Assembly (NCBI GenBank): GCA_003008705.1 | Contig: PDUO01000003.1 | Coordinates: 1,620,793-1,684,792 of the forward strand | DNA from: Pezicula radicicola | Lineage: Eukaryota; Ascomycota; Leotiomycetes; Helotiales; Dermateaceae | Length of the DNA stretch: 64,000 bases | Reading direction: 5' to 3' | In this document: positions 23,702-35,004 of the stretch, in pieces | Numbering within the stretch: position 1 is the stretch's first letter | Layout: each line of letters opens with the position of its first letter | Program-made: the position numbers and the translations under genes | Notes under the pieces: generated by a model | What the model saw: the letters and a program-made list of their open reading frames with translations, nothing else | What the model was told of the DNA's origin: nothing | Databases searched by the model: none

Positions 23702-24708
23702 TCAACTCAACCAAGCCCAACTCCCCGTAACCCTCCCCAAATCCTCATCAGCCAACTCCTCAAACATCGTCAAACTCAAATCCAAATCGACAGCCTTACA
23801 CCCCACACAACGATCCACAACCGTAACATCAACACTCCTATTAGAACCCACACTCTCATCATACCTCTGAATCCGAATCTTCATTCCACATAATGGATTA
23901 GCATTCGGATTTCCAGAGGTACTAGCTGCGTCGAAGATGACATGTGAGACGGCGCAGATGGAATCGGTGGAAGAGGATGTGATTCCGCAGGCTCCGAGTC
24001 CGGGCGCGTAGTATGTTAGGTCTCCGGTGAAGATTCCGGTGTTGGAGGGGAGGGGGAGGTTTTGTGAGGATCTAGGAGGGGACGTTATTGTGTTAGTTTT
24101 AGGTTCTTTATATAGATGATCCGGCTGAGAAGATGTAGAATGAGAGGTGAAGCTCTTCTCAGCCAGGAATAAATCATACAAATCATATAAATCATAAGAC
24201 TGAAGAAAAGAGTAATATGAACGTACTTGTGCTTCTTCAACCCCAACCCCAATCCCAACCCCAAAATCAAAGCCAACAAAACAACAGCCACAATGGCCCC
24301 CACAACAACCATCATAGTCTTCCTACTTCGTCCATAATACGTCCTATCAACCGGAAAAGAATTATTAAACCGTCTCGAAAACGCAAATTGTCCCGGAGCA
24401 GGAGGACTCGAAATCTTAGTCTGCGACGGAATCTCAGGATCAGAAGAGACAGCACCAGCACCCACACCAGGGATCTCGGAATCAGGTTCGCGCTGATCTT
24501 CAGCTTCGACTTTGGTTGCGAACAGTCCTTCTTTTGGTTGTGAGGATGAAGAGAATAGATTCGTGAAGAAATTGCCTGTTTTGCTATTTCTTGTCGTAGT
24601 GGGTGTTTTGCCTTCCCAATCTGGGAGTTGATGTTGTATGGTGGTAGCTGGCGCCGTCGCCGTCGCGCTGGTCGAGGGCGGCGCGTGTGAGGAGAGGTCA
24701 ATAGGCAT
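23702..24708 (-). CDS. membrane-anchored RlpA-like double-psi beta-barrel protein, 283 aa
   Basis: Two exons: 24227-24708 and 23702-24071, intron phase 2. Residues 1-130 are hydrophilic and Ser/Thr/Pro-rich; residues about 131-157 form a single membrane helix (MMVVVGAIVAVVLLALILG plus a Gly-Leu run); there is no signal peptide, so type II topology with the C-terminus outside is likely. The C-terminal ~115 residues form a double-psi beta-barrel domain: GDLTYYAPGLGACG, CAVSHVIFDA, NPLCGMKIRI, VDVTVVDRCVGC and AVDLDLSLTMFEELA are the usual blocks, with paired Cys. Secreted relatives (expansin-, barwin- and RlpA-like) bind or loosen wall polysaccharides; a wall role here is inference. The stop codon lies inside a run of ACTCA pentamers. 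Confidence 0.87.
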
Positions 24709-25338
24709 TATTATGATAATCGGTGTAGTTGTCCAAGTACGTGCGATTGTAATTGCATAACGAGGGTATCGAGTGAGGGTATATTATTATGTAGGAGGGA
24801 CGAAAGTCGCTGACGCGCTGAGGTCTGCGAGATGAGAGAAGAAGTGGGAAAAGTGGAAATTTCCAAGGGTCCGAGTCCTGTTTTTTTGACAAATTGACGC
24901 CAAGCTTTGTGATCGATTCCCGTCGGCTCCGCATATCGCTACTTTAGCGCCATCGTCTTTCAGGGGGTGGCGCTTTTAAGTACACCAGTAGCAGTTCGTC
25001 GGCTGTCTTAAATTCTGACTTTATTCTTATTTTTATTCTTATTCTTATTCCCCCAGTCCATCACAGTTATCTTCTAGTTGGTAGCGTGTGAAGGAAACTA
25101 GCTACAATAACTACTACACGGAGCAATACAACTCGTGTGCTCTCGAAAACTCAACTGTCAGACTTACTGGGACTCCCTAAAAGTTGCTAGACTTCACCAC
25201 CAATCACTTACTACTCCACGACAACAGCGTACAATATCCACAAATCTAACAAATAAGCATACTTTTAATTGCCGTTTGCTTCATTATCTACTTGCTTGCC
25301 GCTAAGATTATACCCAAGATATCAATAAATGATTCACA
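24709..25338. other. intergenic region between two minus-strand genes
   Basis: Holds the upstream region of the barrel-protein gene and the 3' flank of the next gene. A ttattctta repeat (about 25020-25050) is the only structure seen. Confidence 0.45.
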
Positions 25339-28300
25339 TCATATCCTACCTCCTTCAACAACTTCCCTTAAACACTCTAATTCTCCACTCTCCGCCGTCC
25401 TCCTACGTTCAAGAACCCATCGTCGCCCCTCAACTGGGTCATCCTCCTTCAAATAACTAATTGAATCCGAGCTCTTCCCTCGTTTGTGTGTCCTCCTGAT
25501 ATCTCCATTGCCTTCGCTTGGTGAGACAAGTGGCGACGCAAGCCCTGGAGCCGCAGGAGTACTCATAGTCATAGTAGGACTGACAGGGGCCGAGGCTGCA
25601 GGACTAGGCTCCTCGCTTACAAGACTAAATGTACTATTTTGCCTGCGGTGATTGTGGGAACCATTAGGCATGGGGGCAGGACTTGTCAATGCTGATCCAG
25701 ACCAAGGTGGTATCTGGCCCATCGGACTACTCGTCTCTTCACATGAAGGACTTGCTCCCCTAGGACTACCAGTGCTGCTATGCACGCTCGCCTGACTGCC
25801 ACCCCAAGCCTTATTCCTTAATCTCATGAGAGCATCTAAGCTCATATCGCTATCGTTACCATAGCGATCAGCATGCATCATAGCGAGCTGTGCTAAGCCA
25901 GGACTGCGTAAATCGGCAGGAAATGGGCTATGGAGTTGAAGTGACATGAAGGAGTTACGATTTGAGTATTCGGACCGCTCCGTGATGGGCGTGAGATTGG
26001 GCTCTCGTAATGCAATTCGGCCACTCTGGCTTCGATTCACGGCTTCTCCGCCCCTAGGGCCAAAGTAGCCGCCGTTGGCATATTGGGCTTCGCTTGCAGC
26101 GGGGGCAGAATAGAAGCCGAATTCTTGTCCGTAGAACCCGTCACAATCATTGGCAAGTGCTTCAGCGTTAGCAGCAGCGATGATTGGATCGTCTTCGAGA
26201 GCGTCATCATAGTCAAAGTCGTCATACGTAGGTGAGAAGGGTTCATATCCGGAGAAGGTTTCGCCAGAATCTCTCACCAAACTTGGTTGACTTTCTTTCT
26301 CGGATGAGATGCTCTCTCGTCGAAATTTGCCACTTGCTTCTGCTGCTTGTGCAGCAGCAGCAAGAGCAGATTGATATGCCATTAGGGTATCTTGAGTCAG
26401 TCCCTGGCTCGTTTTTGCGCCAATTACAGAAGGCTTAGGAGCGAGGGCACCAGTAAACGTGCTGCTTGTTGGAGAAACAGCTGCACCAAACGCTGCACGG
26501 ATTGCGTCCATGGTCTGTTGGGATGATTTATTATCCACGGTCTCTTCGGATGGTTTATTGTCTTTGCTCTCCTCGTCCTTACTATCCTTTTCTTCTTCCT
26601 TTTCCTGCACAGACTGCATCGGGGTCTCTTTGAGCATAGGCGGCTCATACAGCGTTGATAAAGTCGAAAAGGGTTTTAGTGGTCTGCCATACTGATCAGT
26701 GTCAATGGTGTCAAAGACTGACTCATCAAACTCGACATGGTCAGCCCCGTCATCAGGCAAATCGATGATCCCATCGTCAAAATAAAGGTCGTCATCGTCT
26801 ATCCCCGACACCGGCCTGGGGAACTCTGTGGCGGCGGTGATGCTGTGAGACTTTTCTATCTCATTTTCTTGCTCCTGGCCAACATCAACACCATGCAGAC
26901 CCAAACCATGTATATCATGGTCTTTGCTGGGGGTTCGGGAAAGGTCGGGAGATGCTGATGAACCAGGAGATGTGTTGGACTGATGACTAGTATATAACGG
27001 CGAGTTCATATGAAGATAAGGAGATTCCTTTGTCATAGCAAATCCAATGACTTCTCCGTTGGCATCTCGAGGTGTGCTTGCCATGCCAGGGCTGTATGGA
27101 CTCATTGGACTAGTCAAAGAAGACACTGCCTGCTGTTGAAAAGTGAATCCCGCAATATTCTCCATATCATCCAAGCGGGCACCATCATCTTCATCATTCT
27201 CAACGTTGACCCCAGGAATATTCTCTTCCAAGTCGTCAAAATTTTCTTCCTCCAAGTCAGCATTGACACCTGGTATTTTTTCCTCCAGTCCATCGTCGTC
27301 ATCCATATTATCATAATCATATTCGTCGTCTTCTTCATCTCCGTAGTCATTCCATTCTTCGCTTGCATTTTTCTTCCTCAATGCCTTTTCACGATGCCTA
27401 TCCTCAAGAATCTTTTCCTGCTCTGCGGCCCCTAACATATCAAAACTGAATCGAGAGGATGTACTTTTGGTGCTTTTCATATGCTTGGGAAGGCCCAACA
27501 ATGCCAATTCTCTGGCCGACACCTCCGAAACATTTCGAGATCGTCCCTTTTTAGATGGCGATGATTTGCGTGGTGTTGATGATGGATCTATGGAGATCCG
27601 TTTGTTCTCCACAGGAAGTTCGGATTCGGTTTTAGGAGGAACTGGTGGGCCAATATCCATTCCAGGGTTTTCAAGGCTCGCATTTTTCGTGTCAACTTGC
27701 TTTTCCGTTGTATGAGCACTCTGTGCTGTATTTTGTTCGGGGCGTTTTTGAAACCCATTGGCATAGGGGGGTTTTGGCAGAGGTAAGTCCGAGATGTCAC
27801 TTGCTTTCCGCACATGAGGCCCTGCAGCTGGATACTGTTCCTCCTCGAAGTTTTCTGTGAACACTGGCGTATGATTCCCGCCACTCCATGGGCTTCCAAC
27901 ACTTTCATCTGTACCTGACAAGCCTCCATACTGGCCGCTTGGGCTTCTGTGGTAATGCCTAGAAATGGTGTTGTTATCAGGGCTCCTTATGTCACTACTC
28001 GAAAGATTCCTCCTAGCTCTAGGTGCACTAAAGTCATGCACAACCGTACCCCTTATCCGTGGATCGAAGCTCCCGGAACTTGAACTGCCCTTGCTGGACA
28101 CAATTGACACGGGTGCAAGTTGGGCCACAGCTTGGGATGTTCTTCTGCGGGCAAGAAGCGACATTGGATTCAGCAGGTTCAACCGCGCCTTCCCGGACCG
28201 TGGCTGTACTGGTTCGAATTTTGATACTTGAGCCTGTTTTTCCGGTGGAGGAGTAGGTAACCGTGTACCAGTTGGCCTTCGACCCGTTTTCTGAAGGGGT

Positions 28301-28824
28301 TGTATATCTGCAGCTGTATTTGAGTCGGGAGACTTTTGTTTAGAACTCTTCTTTTCCTTCTTGTCGCCCGCCGGGGCTGACCCTAGTTGATCAAAACTTG
28401 TAAACCGAGATGAACTAGCTTCTCTCCCTGCTGAGTACGGTCTCTGCTCTGTCGCATAGGGTCTCTTAAAATCGCTGTACTCGGGAGCTTCTTGTGGTCT
28501 TGTGTTCTCTTTCAACGTTTCTCTCCCTTGTAATTGTTGATTTGTTTCGCTCTGCCTCGACTTCGTCGATTCAGCATTATATTCTGGCGGCGATGCGGGG
28601 CTGGAGAACGACAGATTCGCAATGGGGGGTAAGACTGGTGGCGGCGACGACGCCGACGTGCGTTCTTGAGGGCTATCATTTTGTAATCGTGGAGAGTGTG
28701 CATGGTCGGAGGAGGAGAACTGTAAGGGTGAAGGTTCTCCCCAGGCATGTAAACCTTCCGGTAGTGCTGGTGAGGTTGGATTCGAGGATGGCGTCCGCCG
28801 ATGCGGTCGAAGGTAGGAGAACAT
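25339..28824 (-). CDS. large, mostly disordered conserved-looking fungal protein, 1161 aa
   Basis: A single uninterrupted frame of 1161 codons. The first ~450 residues are Ser/Pro/Lys-rich with no predicted fold by eye. A short ordered-looking block, ARELALLGLPKHMKSTKSTS followed by RFSFDMLGAAEQEKILEDRH, precedes a very acidic stretch (about residues 488-545) that contains two copies of a LEE(K/N)IPGVN motif. A second ordered block with PITERSEYSNRNSFMSLQLH and LDALMRLRNKAWGG lies near residue 950-1010, and the end has SISYLKEDDPVEGRRWVLER. Arg-Arg/Ser-rich sites suggest phosphorylation. I do not recognise a named domain; a scaffold or regulatory role is speculation. Antisense frames of 140-170 codons over its 5' end are shadows. 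Confidence 0.85.
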   Translation of the reverse strand: MFSYLRPHRRTPSSNPTSPALPEGLHAWGEPSPLQFSSSDHAHSPRLQNDSPQERTSASSPPPVLPPIANLSFSSPASPPEYNAESTKSRQSETNQQLQGRETLKENTRPQEAPEYSDFKRPYATEQRPYSAGREASSSRFTSFDQLGSAPAGDKKEKKSSKQKSPDSNTAADIQPLQKTGRRPTGTRLPTPPPEKQAQVSKFEPVQPRSGKARLNLLNPMSLLARRRTSQAVAQLAPVSIVSSKGSSSSGSFDPRIRGTVVHDFSAPRARRNLSSSDIRSPDNNTISRHYHRSPSGQYGGLSGTDESVGSPWSGGNHTPVFTENFEEEQYPAAGPHVRKASDISDLPLPKPPYANGFQKRPEQNTAQSAHTTEKQVDTKNASLENPGMDIGPPVPPKTESELPVENKRISIDPSSTPRKSSPSKKGRSRNVSEVSARELALLGLPKHMKSTKSTSSRFSFDMLGAAEQEKILEDRHREKALRKKNASEEWNDYGDEEDDEYDYDNMDDDDGLEEKIPGVNADLEEENFDDLEENIPGVNVENDEDDGARLDDMENIAGFTFQQQAVSSLTSPMSPYSPGMASTPRDANGEVIGFAMTKESPYLHMNSPLYTSHQSNTSPGSSASPDLSRTPSKDHDIHGLGLHGVDVGQEQENEIEKSHSITAATEFPRPVSGIDDDDLYFDDGIIDLPDDGADHVEFDESVFDTIDTDQYGRPLKPFSTLSTLYEPPMLKETPMQSVQEKEEEKDSKDEESKDNKPSEETVDNKSSQQTMDAIRAAFGAAVSPTSSTFTGALAPKPSVIGAKTSQGLTQDTLMAYQSALAAAAQAAEASGKFRRESISSEKESQPSLVRDSGETFSGYEPFSPTYDDFDYDDALEDDPIIAAANAEALANDCDGFYGQEFGFYSAPAASEAQYANGGYFGPRGGEAVNRSQSGRIALREPNLTPITERSEYSNRNSFMSLQLHSPFPADLRSPGLAQLAMMHADRYGNDSDMSLDALMRLRNKAWGGSQASVHSSTGSPRGASPSCEETSSPMGQIPPWSGSALTSPAPMPNGSHNHRRQNSTFSLVSEEPSPAASAPVSPTMTMSTPAAPGLASPLVSPSEGNGDIRRTHKRGKSSDSISYLKEDDPVEGRRWVLERRRTAESGELECLREVVEGGRI

Positions 28825-30029
28825 ACTTCAACCCCAGTCCAGAAACTCGCAATAGCTTGATCGGGCGTCGTTGCGGGGCAGAGAGACTCAGAGTGTGTTT
28901 GTATATCGATGCTGGCGTTCAATTGACGTCTCGAGCGCAATCATTATTATTTTACAGCCGTCCTTCCACCTCTTTCGTCAAGTCGCGACCGGGATTTTTG
29001 TAGCTGGGAGGGAGATGTAAGATGCTGCAAGGAGCCCTGGGTGTTAGAGGGGGTGAAGTGGTGAAGGACGGAGGTTTTCAAAGCATGTGAAGTCTCTGAG
29101 GCATGATGTTGGGCAGCGTTTCCCTTTCTTTCCCTTCTCTTTCCCTTCTGTTTCCCTTCGTAAGCACTGCAGGATGGTGACGTCGAAATTTACGAGAGGT
29201 TGAGATAAGGCTGCGTAGGCACGTTGATACCGCAAGTCACCACCCAAGTCCGTAGTAGTAGTAGTAGTAGTCAAGAAGAATAACAACAACAACAACAACA
29301 AGAAGTTAGGAGGTGCAAGGCGGGCCTCTGGGTATCTAGGTAGTATCGTCTGAAGTTTCGAAAGAGCTCGCAAGTCGTAACGAATCTTATGGACATCAAT
29401 CGTGATCTGCGGCTTTTCGCAGGCCTTTGCGACGCGTCCCATCAGCGGGGGCCCAAAAATAGATCCACAAAACTCTCTGACGGGCGGGTTGCTGTGCTGT
29501 GCTTCTGCTGGTGGCACCACCCACACACACTAGAAGCACAGACATCCACCACGACTTGATGCAATTTAACAACACCACTCACTTTTTTTTTTTCCCTTTC
29601 CCCATCCAACCCTCTTCTTTTAAAATTCTTTTCTATTATTAATACCAAGCTCCTTCTTTTAACTAGACTTCTTGAACTAAACTGGCTGGTGGAACAGACT
29701 AAGTCAAGGTATACTCGCTCGTATTTAAAAGAAGGGAAAGATTCTAGACTCTCCACACATTGAAACAGCTCCACTTCATTACCAAGCTAACAGAGGACGA
29801 GACAAAGACATTGTACAACCAAGTCTCGTCAGCCTCGCCTCCATCTTGCCCATTGAATCTAATTCTTATTCAATTATACAGTATACAGTACCAAGCATGC
29901 ATTATCTGGAGCTTCTTGGCTCACACCGGACTTAAAGAGAACGCCTCAAAGACTGCATTTATAAAGTTTATATACGACTGGTGCGAATCCCGAATGACCT
30001 CCAACAATGCAATAAGTACTTGGTTCCAC
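28825..30029. other. intergenic, long 5' flank of the 1161-aa gene
   Basis: Contains pyrimidine-rich and triplet repeat tracts (listed separately). Minus-strand frames of 110-160 codons cover parts of it but look like low-complexity UTR sequence (LLLLLLFFLTTTTTTT-like translations). Confidence 0.5.
29252..29301. repeat. adjacent (GTA)6 and (AAC)6-type microsatellites
   Basis: Six GTA units at 29252-29270 are followed, after a short AAG-rich spacer, by six AAC-type units at 29282-29301. Confidence 0.85.
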
Positions 30030-32138
30030 TTATGAACTTCTCTTTCCATAAGGCTCAAACGGGAAGCACAGCGCAACAGCCGCCATTGCAACATACAAAG
30101 CGGCGCAGAGATAAATGGGAACTGGAGTTGCTGTGTTGGCCACGGTTGCAATGACAGCTGACAAGATACCCATAATACGATTGCATGCCACAGCAACTCC
30201 ATTTCCTGTCGCACGGTGAGCAGACGGAAGCACCTCCGGAGTGTAGCCGTAGAGGGTGCCATAGTAGATGTTAAGAGAGAATCCGATTGCGCAACTGAAG
30301 CCGACGTTCTGGGGTTGTGTGCGAACTTGGGTGTAAGCAAAGAAGAACGCCATTGTTATCAAAGCACCGACTACCATTGTGTACTTGCGACCAAGGAGTT
30401 TCCAATTGGCCATGTATCCTGCGAGCATAGGCCCTGGAATACCACTAATGTTAACAAGGGCATAGTTCCTCCAAGTATCGTAGGTAGAAATGTCTCCGAA
30501 GTTAGCGCCACGTGTCTCGAGATACGAAGAAAGGAAGACGTAGAAAAGAGGATAAGCAAGTCCGATGAGTGCCCATGATATCCAAATGAGAACCGTCGAT
30601 AGGGCGATTTGCTTGGTGGCGAACAATCCCCGAAAATGAATAGTTAGTTCCGAGACTGAAAACCTGCTCTTTCCATGAGCTCCTCCTCGGAGAGGTCCGC
30701 AAGCTTCGAGTTGTGCGACCGTGATAGAGCATGGTCGGTTGTATTTGGTGGCCATCGCTTGGAAGGTTGCAACAAGTTGCTCTTCCTTGCCGTCACCCAA
30801 CAAATATTTCGGAGTTTCCTTCAAACGGATAACAGTGATACGAGCGACGCTCATCACAAAGACTAGTGCTCCAGACGTATACATAACGTACCTCCAGCCC
30901 CTATCAGCCAAAAACTCGGAGTTAGTTTACTTCTCGATAGATCAGGAGTTACTCAAGTCAAGTGAAATTCTCAAATTAAATGAGTAGCACAAGCATGCTT
31001 CTACCGCAATGAATGATCCACTCGAACGGCGAGTCCTATTCCCAGAAATGAACGTACATATTGTTTCCGTAAGTACACGCAATACCAGTGGTTTCGGGGG
31101 CACAATTCCATTTGGCAGGGGCTAATTGAGCTGTTAGTTTTCACTTTGCTTTGTATATTCTACTCATGAATCACTCAAGATCACTGAGAGTATATGTGAC
31201 CTACACATAAATCCCCATGCAATAAAACCTGCAATTGCTTGGCCAAGCCCCCACCAAGCAGCGAGCCACGCTATATATTGTTTAGCATCAACAAAGGAGA
31301 GTTCTCGGGGGTATGTGCATACTTAGAACCCACTGTTTATTCGAAGGAAGGTATTCTAGGAATACAGTAGTGCTATAAAACATTGGGGTCAGTAGCGCAG
31401 AAATAAAGGTGGGGATGAATTTGCCAAAGGTGTCAGGATGATTCCAAAAATACGTACTCAAGGATAAGATTTCCACCTCCACCAAAGCCAGTCATAGCAA
31501 TGAAGAACGCAAGCGATTGCCAGCTCGGTGCTGCTCCCGCGACGATGACGGCAATAGAACAGATGAACAGAGAAATATTGAAAGCATATTTTCTGCCCAC
31601 AATGTCTGCGGTCAAACCCCAGAATAAGGCTCCAAGTAGCATACCAATATAAACAGCGATTGTGAGAGCTCGTCCATAGGCAGCGTCGAATTCAAGGGCA
31701 GCCGAACTGGCAATAATAGACTGGAGAAGGAGGAGAAGAGAATCAACTGCGTATCTGGTTGGGGGGTTTAGGTAGTGAGCAGGCGGAAAACGATGATATA
31801 TAATGGCGACTTACCCAAATCCATTGAGGACGAAGAGCTTCCAGTGGTAATTTGTCCATCCTATCTCATCAATGGCCTGCGCAACAATTTTCTTAGCTCG
31901 GAACCCCAAATGGACCACCAGAACGATTTCATCTTGGTGCTTCTGGGCTCACATTGTTCACTAAGTGCATTTTGGCATTGAGAGCGGGGTCTAGGTCTTC
32001 CTGGGCAAGAATGTCCTGTCCCTCGCCAATGGAGGGAACGTCAATATCGCGCTCCGGAGCAACATTTTCGGTGTCAGTTTGCTTGGGGAAATCTCCTTTG
32101 TCTTTTACATCTTCGAAAGACTGTGATTGGGTTGACAT
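30030..32138 (-). CDS. MFS transporter, SV2/sugar-porter-like, 531 aa
   Basis: Seven exons on the minus strand: 31953-32138, 31815-31876, 31458-31754, 31323-31372, 31205-31270, 31058-31121, 30030-30900 (1596 nt). The start at 32138 gives MSTQSQSFEDVK. The N-terminus is hydrophilic to about residue 60, then DPALNAKMHLVNN, DEIGWTNYHWKLFVLNGFG, YAVDSLLLLLQSI, MLLGALFWGLTADIVGRKYA (the MFS motif between helices 2 and 3), FLEYLPSNKQW, LAAWWGLGQAIAGFIAWGF, RGWRYVMYTSGALVF and GYTPEVLPSAHRATGNG. These blocks match fungal SVOP/SV2-like members of the sugar-porter branch, with about 12 helices and a large central loop (around the LKETPKYLLGDG block). Plasma membrane uptake or export of a small organic molecule is likely; substrate unknown. 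The sixth intron is 157 bp and contains an AT-rich repeat seen elsewhere in the window. Confidence 0.9.
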
Positions 32139-33639
32139 GATGGCAATAATGGTGTAGGTGTAGTCGTAATCCGTAATACTAGCGTAAAATCTCAAGCTCG
32201 GCCAACGATAGTAGAGTAGAGTAACGGAATAAACTGTAAGAGCAATGCTTGGGCAAGGAACAACCTGTACTTATACCTCACAGTTCTACTCAGGTACGGA
32301 GTGCGTAGTAGAGATTGCAGTTGCAATAAAAAAAAGTTGAGAAGCGTATTCTCTTCGACTTTATCTCTTGGGTGTTGACCAATCGATAAAGTTTCCTGGC
32401 ACACGGCAAACCCGATAGCGTGCGTGGGCTTGTGATACCACGTTGTGATAGGAGGTCTCCCACTCCCACTCCCAGTCTCGAGGATAAGAGGCTACTTTGA
32501 ACGCCAGTCTGCAAAGAGCAATCTTGGAAGATCTGGCGCGTGAGGTTCCACAGATACAATGACTGGTAACGTAAAAGTAATCCAGAATATAATATACTGT
32601 GCACGTGCCTCGAGTTCTAGCCTCGAGTTGGACAAGTAGATCTTAAACAACAAGAGAGCCGCTGTGAAGCGGTGAAACAACGGTTCCGCACTGGGTACTT
32701 CGAAGTTTGTATAACCTCTTTGTGGAGAAAAGGAGCAAAGGAGACTTGAGTGCCTGGCGGAAATGCATCTACTGTGTATTGACACACTGCCTTCGCTGCC
32801 GTTTAGGTGAGGGCTGTACTCCGTACCTAGCGTTGAAAACGCGCTTCAAAGGCCCAAACGTTCCTGCAGGACATAACTACTGAAAACAGAGCCGGGAAAT
32901 GCGAGTAACTTGCAGGCCGATCTGCAGGTTGTAGTAGTCGCCGCACGTGTTGGAACGATTGGGCAAAGTGGAGAACAACATGGATATCTGACTCCTGCTT
33001 CTTAAGCACTAGGCACCGTCTCATAGGCGGCTTTAGAAGAGATAAGAAGCTCGAAAGCCTTCCAGAATCTCAACTAACTATTTGCTCTGCTCTGTTTGGC
33101 TCTACTGAGGGCTTCGCAGCAAGGTACGTACGCGCATCGTAGAAGGTCCAAGAGAGTCAGCGTTCCATGAAACCAAAACGCGATAGTTTTCCTGTTAAGG
33201 AAGTCGATACGGTAAGAGAATGAGAGGTTCAAAGTCCAAAGTCCAAGACTTCGTGATAAGGATCTGCTTGGCTTGACGGTGAAGTGGTATGTATTCCTGT
33301 CCTGTGCAGAGAGTGATCGTACTTGGGAAAACAAGTCCTCTCTCGTCATAAGACCGATACTAGCGTTTCTCGGCTAGGTTAAGCGCCAAATAAACAATGC
33401 GATCGTATCTCTACCTCCTCACCTCCTCACCCCAGCTCCTCTCTCCCTCCACCCTGTCATATCTCCATAATCGCTGCGACAGTCCTAGGGATTGGCATAC
33501 CTCACCCTTATATATCTGACCGAATCTCGCATCATCAACATTCAGCGATAACAACAGTGGGCGAAGTGCTCAATGACCAGCCTTGTCTGAGAGAGAGCTT
33601 CTCTTGGAGCCTCACCATCTTCCAGGCCATGCTGTCACG
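32139..33639. promoter_or_regulatory. 1.5-kb divergent intergenic region between MFS transporter and DLT1
   Basis: The two flanking genes are transcribed away from each other, so the stretch holds both promoters. A C/T-rich tract at about 33400-33470 precedes DLT1. No specific binding site is claimed. Confidence 0.5.
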
Positions 33640-35004
33640 ATGAGATTCCGTACAGCATTTCGTATCTTCTACTCGACCTTCTACTACGTCCTCTATATCG
33701 TTCTCCTTGTCCTATGTCTCGTCACTCCCGCAGATCTTGTCCGACAGGCCTACGCCCGCGATAACCATCAGTTTTATAATATAATTGTCGTATGTGGAGC
33801 TGTTGGTCTGACGCTCTGTCTAGCATTGCTCATAGGCATTACAAGGTGGAAGACCAATTCAAACGTACTCAAAAGTATACCGAAGCAATGGATACCTATC
33901 GAGAAGGACGACGTGAACAGATCGGTCAGGAAGATGGTAGTCGCAAGCCTTAGCAGAAGCGCTGCCATTGCCTGGGATGCTCGTCCGCGCGTAGATCCAC
34001 AGCCACCCACGATCGTGTCTGGGCCGGATACAAGAGATGCAATTGCGAGACCTCCAGAGCCGGGTGAGGTGAAAAAGAAAGGGCGTGGGTTTTCTCGCAA
34101 GCGCACTAGGAGGACGGAGACCGAAAAACCAGTAATTGTCATACCATCTTATAAGCCAGTTTGGGGAGACATATCCCACAACGGGTGGTCATCGCCTACT
34201 TCTCCAGATCTTCCAAACCTTCAATATGTTTCTGTCGTTCTGGAACTCCCTCACCTCATCGAAGCAAAGGCCGTTTCTCTCGCCCCTCCAGATCCAGACT
34301 CAACTTCTGATCCACCAATGCCTGATATACAAGTGGTTGAACTACTCCAACGGCCTGCTGCAATGGGACTACGAGATTATATTGGTCACCTAATTAATAT
34401 TGGCATCATCACATCCGCAAATATTGCAACAGACTTTCTTAATGCATACGAACACGCGCGCTTCTCCGCTCAACCTCTGTCAGAGCAGGAATTCCGAGAC
34501 CTCATGAAGCAGTTCGCTGAGCTACTTCGCAGTATGAATAGTCTTGATGCCAAGGAGTTCGACCTTGAGCCTCCCGAAAGTGACATAGACGATGATGGTT
34601 CGTCGTCGTTAACGCCGGCTACACCACGTAGCCGGTCCATTGCCTCCTCGAGAAGTACTACAAGCCGCAGCCCCAGTGAAGGGACAATCCGCACAGCACC
34701 CTCCCGGAGACCAGGCACGAAAAACACTAATCGGACGACAGAATTCGGAACTGCACCCGCCACTCCAAGGAGCAGAAAGACCTCACGAGCTATTTCAAGA
34801 TCTCCAAGTTCCCACAGTTTTGCCCAAACCAGGCGACCTTATACCAGTAACAGCGGTACCTCGAGCGATAGTCTGAGATCGGGCAGTCAGGGGAGCGTAA
34901 TCAAGCTGAGTCGGACGAATGAGAGTGGAGATTTGCCTTATACCCTCACTGTGCCGGGAGCGTCTTCACAGAAAACTTATTCCTGGGAATCACGCCCATC
35001 CTGA
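33640..35004 (+). CDS. DLT1: defect at low temperature protein 1 (Dlt1) homologue, 454 aa
   Basis: Single exon. The ATG at 33640 gives MRFRTAFRIFYSTFYYVLYI, the usual Dlt1 start; an upstream in-frame extension lacks an ATG. Two membrane helices lie at about residues 10-32 and 49-68, separated by a short loop (VTPADLVRQAY...HQFYN). The family block after helix 2, IPKQWIPIEKDDVNRSVRKM, is followed by SLSRSAAIAWDARPR, both strong matches. A further conserved part reads LRDYIGHLINIGII...FLNAYEHARFS. The last ~130 residues are Ser/Thr/Arg-rich and probably disordered. The yeast member is linked to growth at low temperature; its molecular role is not known. Confidence 0.9.
   Translation: MRFRTAFRIFYSTFYYVLYIVLLVLCLVTPADLVRQAYARDNHQFYNIIVVCGAVGLTLCLALLIGITRWKTNSNVLKSIPKQWIPIEKDDVNRSVRKMVVASLSRSAAIAWDARPRVDPQPPTIVSGPDTRDAIARPPEPGEVKKKGRGFSRKRTRRTETEKPVIVIPSYKPVWGDISHNGWSSPTSPDLPNLQYVSVVLELPHLIEAKAVSLAPPDPDSTSDPPMPDIQVVELLQRPAAMGLRDYIGHLINIGIITSANIATDFLNAYEHARFSAQPLSEQEFRDLMKQFAELLRSMNSLDAKEFDLEPPESDIDDDGSSSLTPATPRSRSIASSRSTTSRSPSEGTIRTAPSRRPGTKNTNRTTEFGTAPATPRSRKTSRAISRSPSSHSFAQTRRPYTSNSGTSSDSLRSGSQGSVIKLSRTNESGDLPYTLTVPGASSQKTYSWESRPS

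Noticed and set aside
28494..29003. 169-codon plus-strand frame over the start of the 1161-aa gene
   Set aside because: It is the antisense shadow of a strongly supported coding frame.
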